NCBI GenBank assembly: GCA_018350325.1
Contig: JAEVLN010000012.1
Coordinates: forward strand, 2,811,991 to 2,875,990
DNA: 64,000 nt
From: Globodera rostochiensis
Taxonomy: Eukaryota > Nematoda > Chromadorea > Rhabditida > Heteroderidae
Reading direction: 5' to 3'
A program made the translations under genes and the position numbers. Positions within the stretch are counted from its first letter, which is position 1, and every line of letters begins with the position of its first letter. The notes beneath the pieces are model-generated. The model saw only the letters and a program-made list of their open reading frames with translations, did not search any database and was not told the DNA's origin. Shown piece by piece: positions 58,601 through 64,000 of this stretch.

Positions 58601-61600
58601 TTCCTCCTCCTCCCCTTCCGCCCCTCCGGCGCTTTTGTCCTCCTCGTCCACCACGGAAAACAGCAAAAATGGGAACTGTCCTCGCGATACGGTAGTGCCG
58701 TTCCGACTCAAATCGCAGGGCAAAAAGTGCAGTCGGATTTGATCCCGAAGTTGGACGGAGAGAATGCCGCCTGAGGGGACGGAATTTGCTTAACCCAATA
58801 ATTTCAGAGTTTACCTTCGCCGTAAAGCGTTTTTCCCGCCCCGCCAAAGCGAACTTTGACGGCATAACAAATGCCCGGCTTCAATGTGCATAAACGCGCA
58901 AAGTTCACAATTTGTGTTGGAAAAGTGTCCGGACGGCCCGTCACGCGCTCCACAAGACGCCAATTCCTTTCGCCCGAGGCGCTATCAGCAGCAGTAGGGC
59001 ACTGATTTTGCATCAACTAAATGTTACGATTCATCAGAAACTTTAAATATCCAAAAACACCTCCAACTCGAATTGTTCCGGCCCCGTTGAACTGCCCGAG
59101 AAAATGCCAGCGCCTGCCAAAGCAATTCCGTGCCCTTCCACACGAAAGGCGACCGCGTCCCACGCGGACGCCTGCTGATTGGCGCCCACTTCCCATTGCG
59201 CCTGGGGGGAAATGTGCCGAAACCGCGAGGGGCTCTGAAAGAGTGGCGGAGTTCCGCCCCGCGTTTTGGGCCGTGGAAGGGCACGGGTGATCAGAAGATG
59301 GCCGATGGAAGCGATCAGATGCTGGGCCACTGAATTCAGCCGGTCCGGAAGACGGTTGGCCGAATGCTCTTCCGGAATGTTTATTCCCCGTGCCGTTCTG
59401 TTGTTGTCACTTTCCTCCCCGCTGATGGCGTCGTACCCTCCGGCGCCCTCCTGCCGTCCCATTGGCACATTTTTCCCATTTTCTTCTTCCAAATCATCGG
59501 ACATTTCGCCAAATGCAATTTCACACAGAAATTTCAAAATGGCCAGCGGCGGACATTCGTCCGATTGCCACGAGACATTGGCACTTTGTTCGTCGCGCCA
59601 CACGCGCTCGGCCATTTCGGCACTGCGCCTCTTCTGACCTTTGGCGTCCTTTTCATTCGCAGCGGCGGACGAAATTTTAATGATTTGCAAAAGATTCTTA
59701 ATTAATGTTTAATTTAATGAAAAATTAATTAATCTTTTTTTTTTGATCTCCCCCCAAAGTTTTATTTACCTTTTTCATTCGACGCATTGAACATAAAAGC
59801 GCGAGAAGCCACCAATTTTTTGCCGCGTTTTCCCTTTTTCGTGTGATTTGGTCGACGAGACGCATACGAAAAAGTGCCGGATTTGGCGCAAATTTGTAGG
59901 CCAAAATTGTGTAGGCCAAGGCGGCCTCCGCCATCACAAAGGTCGAAATGCAATTATCCTTTAGTTAATTAGTTAATTAACTTTGTTTTGTTATCAAAAA
60001 CTGAAAGTTCGCACTTGTCCAAGACTTTGCCGGCTTAAAATGCATTTGAGCAATCGATGGAAGGCGACCAACCCCTCGGGGTGTGCCCTATCGCCCGAGG
60101 GGACGTGCAAAAAATGCCGAATTAGTCGAACCGCCAACACCGCGACAAAGGCCGCCCTTTCCTGTCGCCACAACGCGTCGCAATTAATCAATTCGCCCGT
60201 TTCTTCGGTTCCGGGGCGGAAGGCGCCTTCCAACGCCCACTCGATGATGTGCAACAACTGCTGAATGCTGGACGGGCAAATGTTGTGGAAGAGCGGAGAG
60301 ACCGAGACGATCAGCAGATGATCATGATCATGATCATGAGAATGATCGGAGTTCGCACTTTTCGGCTTGAACTTTCGGGTACTTCCGTCGTCTCTGGCGG
60401 CCGTCGAGCACGGCTCCTCACCCTCGCCGACCATCACGGGGAGGAAGTACAGCTCGGGAATCTGGCCAACCTCGACATTAGTGCCGTTGTTGGAAAGTGG
60501 GGTGGCACGGAAGTGCAATTCAACCAACGAGTCCGATGTATTTTCCGTATCGGCAGACATCTCAACTTGTACTGCTTCCTGACCGCCTGCCCCACAATCC
60601 GAACTGGGACCTCTGCACAAAAAGAAGGCGGCATTAATGTGTTGTTTCTGTTCGATCGGGGTCCCTAAGGGAACGATCGCCAGGAATGCTTACTGAATTT
60701 GCACCCAGATCAGGTGCCATCGGCTTCTTCTTATCGGAATGGGCCGTTCCAATTGAAGCGTGGCCGTTTCTCTGGGAGCGCACTCGTAGAGGACCTCGTC
60801 CGTCTCGGCCAGTAGCTCCACGCAATGTTGCTGCTCCGTTTCTTCCGTTTCGACTTCGTCCTCAATGGCGCGGTACAGCTTCAGCCGGGCGGTGTACTCG
60901 CCGCGCCCGCCGAACAGTCCGACCCCACAGAACATTACTTCTTTACTGTGAAAGGAAGTCAAATTTGTCTAACGTAACATTTTCGGCACTTTGTCATGAA
61001 TTGGATGGCCTCGACACAATGTGCCGAGTAGCCCCAACCGCCGCCAAAGTTCTCGAACCGACGGACCACTCGGCAGTCCCGATCGGCCATACTTCTTATC
61101 ACTCCGTCCAAACTCGCAGCAGCACAATCGGTGTCTAACCCGACAACTTCCGAGTCGTCACTTTTGGCACATTGATCAATTTTATTTGGCAATTCTTGCT
61201 GCTTGGCACCGGCACTGATTGCAAGGCAAAGCGTGTGCACCGTGGAAAGGAGGAAGATGGCAAGCTGTACATCCGAAAAACGGGCTAAAACGGGTAGACC
61301 ATTTGCAAGTTAACCCGCACGCACTGCGCGATTGCCTTGGCTGATTTCAGTGGATCCTTGCTGATCGAATTCGCTTTCGTCCTCTACTGACGTTGGCACC
61401 ATCAATTCGGTGCTTCGCATGACCATTTGACGATGTTTGAGGAGAGACTGAGGCTCATTAGCCTCTTGGCCATGTCCGGTCGGGGGAGGGACGTCCGAAA
61501 GGGCAAAAACGCGCATGCGCACCGGATCATAGGCCCAAAGGAGGTTAAGATGACGCGGGTCAAAACAGAAACTGAATTCATTAATTATTATGTACAGGTC

Positions 61601-64000
61601 GAATTAATGGGCGGCTTCTTCATTTGGTGGTTCAGCCACCTGCACAGCCCCAAGTCCAACTCCGTCTTTTGGGCCTGTCGCGTCGGCCAAATTCGATGTC
61701 GAAATCGAAGCAGCGCCATTCTGTCGCCCGTGGCAGTGCCCGTGCCGTTGTTGTTCCACCCAACCATAAAGTAGCCTCGGGTGTTGTTTTTGTGTTGCTG
61801 TGCCCTTCCAGCAACGGATGGCAAAACCATCAAAACATCGCCTGAGGCGGTGATCCGTCCGTCAGCCAATTCCGCGCGCGAGATCAGTTGTTGCTGCACT
61901 TGGACCACCGTCCGATCGCCCTGAGCGCTCGCCCAATTGGCTAAACGCCCGTACGCCTGGCCAAAGCCCGGCACAAATCCCGGCTCCGCAAACCATTGGC
62001 GGACGGCAGTGACGCCGGATGGACTTGATGCCGGGGTGGCAATGCGCTTACGACCCAGCTGTCCAGCTTTGTGCGCGCCAAAAGTGATCAGACGTCCGTC
62101 AATGGTGCGCAGTACGGAATGGTTGGCGCCTGCGGGGAAATTGAGGCCTAACATCGATCGAGTTCAAATTATTGCACCAGCAACTGCCTGCACAATCTGA
62201 ATGTTTGCCGGAAATGCCAATTTGTGAACTCCAGTCAATGACCTAAAACTAATTTGTTTTTTGACTTGGCTCCGATATTTTGGCACTTTGTGTCCCCAGT
62301 GCCAAGCTGTCCGTGCGTATTCGCCCCGAAGGTGTACACCTTGAACGGCTCGTCAAGCTCGTTTTTCATTCACATTCCAAGACTACCTGATTGTCAGCAC
62401 TTAGTACGACGGTGTGAAAGTTGCCCACACTGACAGTGGACACTTTGATGTTCGGCTGCGGTTGGAGCAGTACGCGCTCAGGCGGAAAGACGCGCGTTGT
62501 TCCGGATGTTATTGCACCGGACATTCCCTCCTCCGTCTCCGTCCTCCGCGCCCTTCCCGGTTCGCTAATTCCTTCCTCTCGTGCCAACGGCGCTTTGCAT
62601 AGTGTCGTTCCGCGTGCTGTCGTCAATTGTTGCAGTCGTACCGCCTTCGGGCTCGCCTGCTTGCGTGCCGCATGCGCACGTCTGTCCGTCTGGACGCATT
62701 CTTTGCACAACCCGCAGCGCACGCAGCAGCTCGGACCGCTTCTTGCGCACGCGCACGCCGTGCCGCCCCCGCTTTTTGACTTGGAAAAAGGGCACGCGCT
62801 ACCCCTCGCGGAACACTGGCCACAACGAACGCACAGAGAAGCCAAATCGTCGACGAATAAGTGCTGGGAGAGGGAACAGAACTGACAGCAGGACGACGAG
62901 TTCGAGGAGGACACCGACTGCGAATTGGACGAGATGGCACTGAACTCCGAAGGCCTGGCACCGGCCTGAGACGCCGATTGTGCCCGGCTCTGAATAAAAA
63001 TTGCATTTGAATAGCCAGCAGTTGTTGGGAAGGTTCAGTTAAAAGGCCCAAAAATTGATTTGCCCCCCTCCCGAGAGTGCCTTTTCCTGCTGATTTTGCT
63101 GTTGTTCGCCCGTCCGCCCGCACTGGTTTTGGTTGTTCAGCCCCGTTGCGTACAGCGCCCCGTTCTTTGCTATGCCCGCCAAATGCGTCTTGCCCAGCGC
63201 GACTTGCGCCAGTGCAATGTTTTCCATGCCAAGCACCGACTGTTGCGCGTTTGCATGCGGCGACATTTGCTGCAGCGTCGCCTGCAAAAAAATGGAGAGA
63301 ATTGTCTCGAGACTCAAAACGTCGAGATCGGTCACAAAACCTGTGCGTGTTGTGCGTTGTTCAGCACGTGTCGTCCAAGCAGAAAGACGCGGCCGGACTC
63401 CGTCACCAGTGCCAAAGACCCGCCGCCCACAGACGCCACAGAGACGGACACGCACTTTTTCCTTTCGGATTCGATGATTGCCGTTGGGCACAAATTTAAA
63501 TTCAAACTTGTTGGGCACTTTGAGCCTTCTCGCCACGGGTGCCGTTGTCTCTTTCGACGGCTGCCGCCTTTTCGGCGACTTTCCGAATGTTTTTGCTTGC
63601 TGTGCACCGACCAACCACAAATTGCCAGCCCCCGAACGGAGGACGAGCGTTTGACTGTTGGACTCCAAGGCCATCGACACGATCGGCTCCGGCACGTTGA
63701 GACGAGTCCAGCAGCCAACAGGTGGAGGAGAACAAAGACCGAAGTCGGAATCGGACGCCGGACCGGCGAAGAACACTTTGCCACACCGTGACAACAGAAA
63801 GCCAATCCCAGGGCCAAGCTGCAAATCGGCAGTGATCCCTGGGCAAAAACAAAAACTTTCGACGAATACGGCTTCCCCCCCCCCTTCGATATTTGTTGAA
63901 TGTTACCTCTCAACTTTGCCGGAATGGAGCGCAGCATTTGCTCGTGTGTCTCCTCCAATTCGCCGAAGGCACAGAATTCGCACTCCATCAGTCGCACCTG
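49605..64000 (-). CDS. rpm-1: RPM-1/MYCBP2/Highwire PHR-family E3 ubiquitin ligase, 5' partial
   Basis: Giant neuronal E3 that limits synapse growth and axon regeneration by degrading DLK-type kinases. It enters from the right edge, so the N-terminus is missing. In N-to-C order I see RCC1-like repeats (64.0-61.6 kb; [42 protein letters not shown]). A cysteine-rich insert lies at 62.9-62.6 kb. PHR1 (about 61.2-60.4 kb) shows [17 protein letters not shown] and [13 protein letters not shown]2 (about 59.25-58.7 kb) shows GAGIFSG...[12 protein letters not shown]-like segment [16 protein letters not shown] is at 58.1 kb, a filamin repeat [17 protein letters not shown] at 56.4 kb, and a DOC/APC10-like domain at 53.8-53.4 kb. 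A B-box-like zinc segment lies at 51.85 kb, then [17 protein letters not shown], the RING-H2 DLCAICLSE...HFFHWRC (50.95-50.75 kb) and the tandem-cysteine domain with [25 protein letters not shown] and [11 protein letters not shown]. The final exon [15 protein letters not shown] ends at TGA, complement 49605-49607. The RING plus tandem cysteines are the known RING-Cys-relay machinery. Confidence 0.92.
51893..51985. repeat. 36-bp tandem repeat in an rpm-1 intron
   Basis: About two and a half copies of a unit AAGGAGGCAAGRCAAAACTA followed by ATTAAGARTAATT. AT-rich, between the exon ending near 52010 and the B-box-like exon beginning near 51880 on the minus strand. Confidence 0.75.
56490..56770. 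repeat. G-run minisatellite in an rpm-1 intron
   Basis: About twelve copies of GGCTTTTCCCCTCGGGGGGG with G runs from 6 to more than 20 bases; the longest is about 24 G (56672-56695). Each unit can fold as CCCC/GGGG stems. The array separates the exon coding [12 protein letters not shown] (about 56830) from the filamin-repeat exon (about 56465). Frames read through it are artefacts. Confidence 0.92.

Overview
This 64 kb window is eukaryotic nuclear DNA, most probably from a nematode. All recognisable genes are split by many short introns, mostly about 40-150 nt, bounded by GT...(T)TTTCAG/TTTTAG. The proteins match metazoan families with named worm counterparts (PINK-1, NKCC-1, RPM-1, proteasome PBS-1). 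The abundant poly-G/C runs and short dispersed repeats would fit a plant-parasitic (tylenchid) nematode, but that finer placement is inference. There is no sign of bacterial DNA, rRNA, CRISPR or plasmid features. I did not recognise any tRNA.

Left part (1-26 kb). The 3' end of a ROD/KNTC1 kinetochore gene (+) is followed by a PINK1 kinase (+). It is convergent with a WDR37-like WD40 gene (-). A proteasome beta-1 subunit (-) comes next, then a 0.4 kb foldback transposon with long inverted arms and a 9-bp direct repeat. Next is a coiled-coil, repeat-containing reading frame (+) that may splice straight into an ICE2/NARG2 subunit of the little elongation complex (+). A UBE3D-type E3 ligase (+) lies 213 bp behind ICE2. 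An orphan intracellular protein gene (+) and a dihydrodiol-dehydrogenase-like oxidoreductase (-) close this part.

Middle (27-39 kb). Two small secreted or surface proteins (+) lie side by side: an acidic protein with a signal peptide and a candidate Ly6/three-finger GPI protein. Two NAD(P)-dependent dehydrogenases of 2-hydroxyacid metabolism follow (+): an LDH2-type malate/lactate dehydrogenase and GRHPR. They are separated by an 0.8 kb minisatellite with a 41-bp unit. A small chromodomain protein (+) and a BSDC1-like protein (-) follow.

Right part (39-64 kb), all on the minus strand. It holds a complete Na-K-Cl cotransporter (NKCC-1-like) whose introns carry two minisatellites, a neuropeptide-type GPCR, and the C-terminal two thirds or more of RPM-1/MYCBP2, the giant PHR ubiquitin ligase. 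RPM-1 runs off the right edge and has a G-rich minisatellite in one intron.

The genes are mostly unrelated housekeeping and neuronal genes, not one pathway. Functional echoes include ubiquitin/proteasome (UBE3D, PBS-1, RPM-1, PINK1) and glyoxylate/malate metabolism. Exon boundaries were inferred by eye from splice consensus and family similarity. CDS coordinates therefore give the genomic span from start codon to stop codon including introns, and edges marked uncertain should be tested with RNA data.
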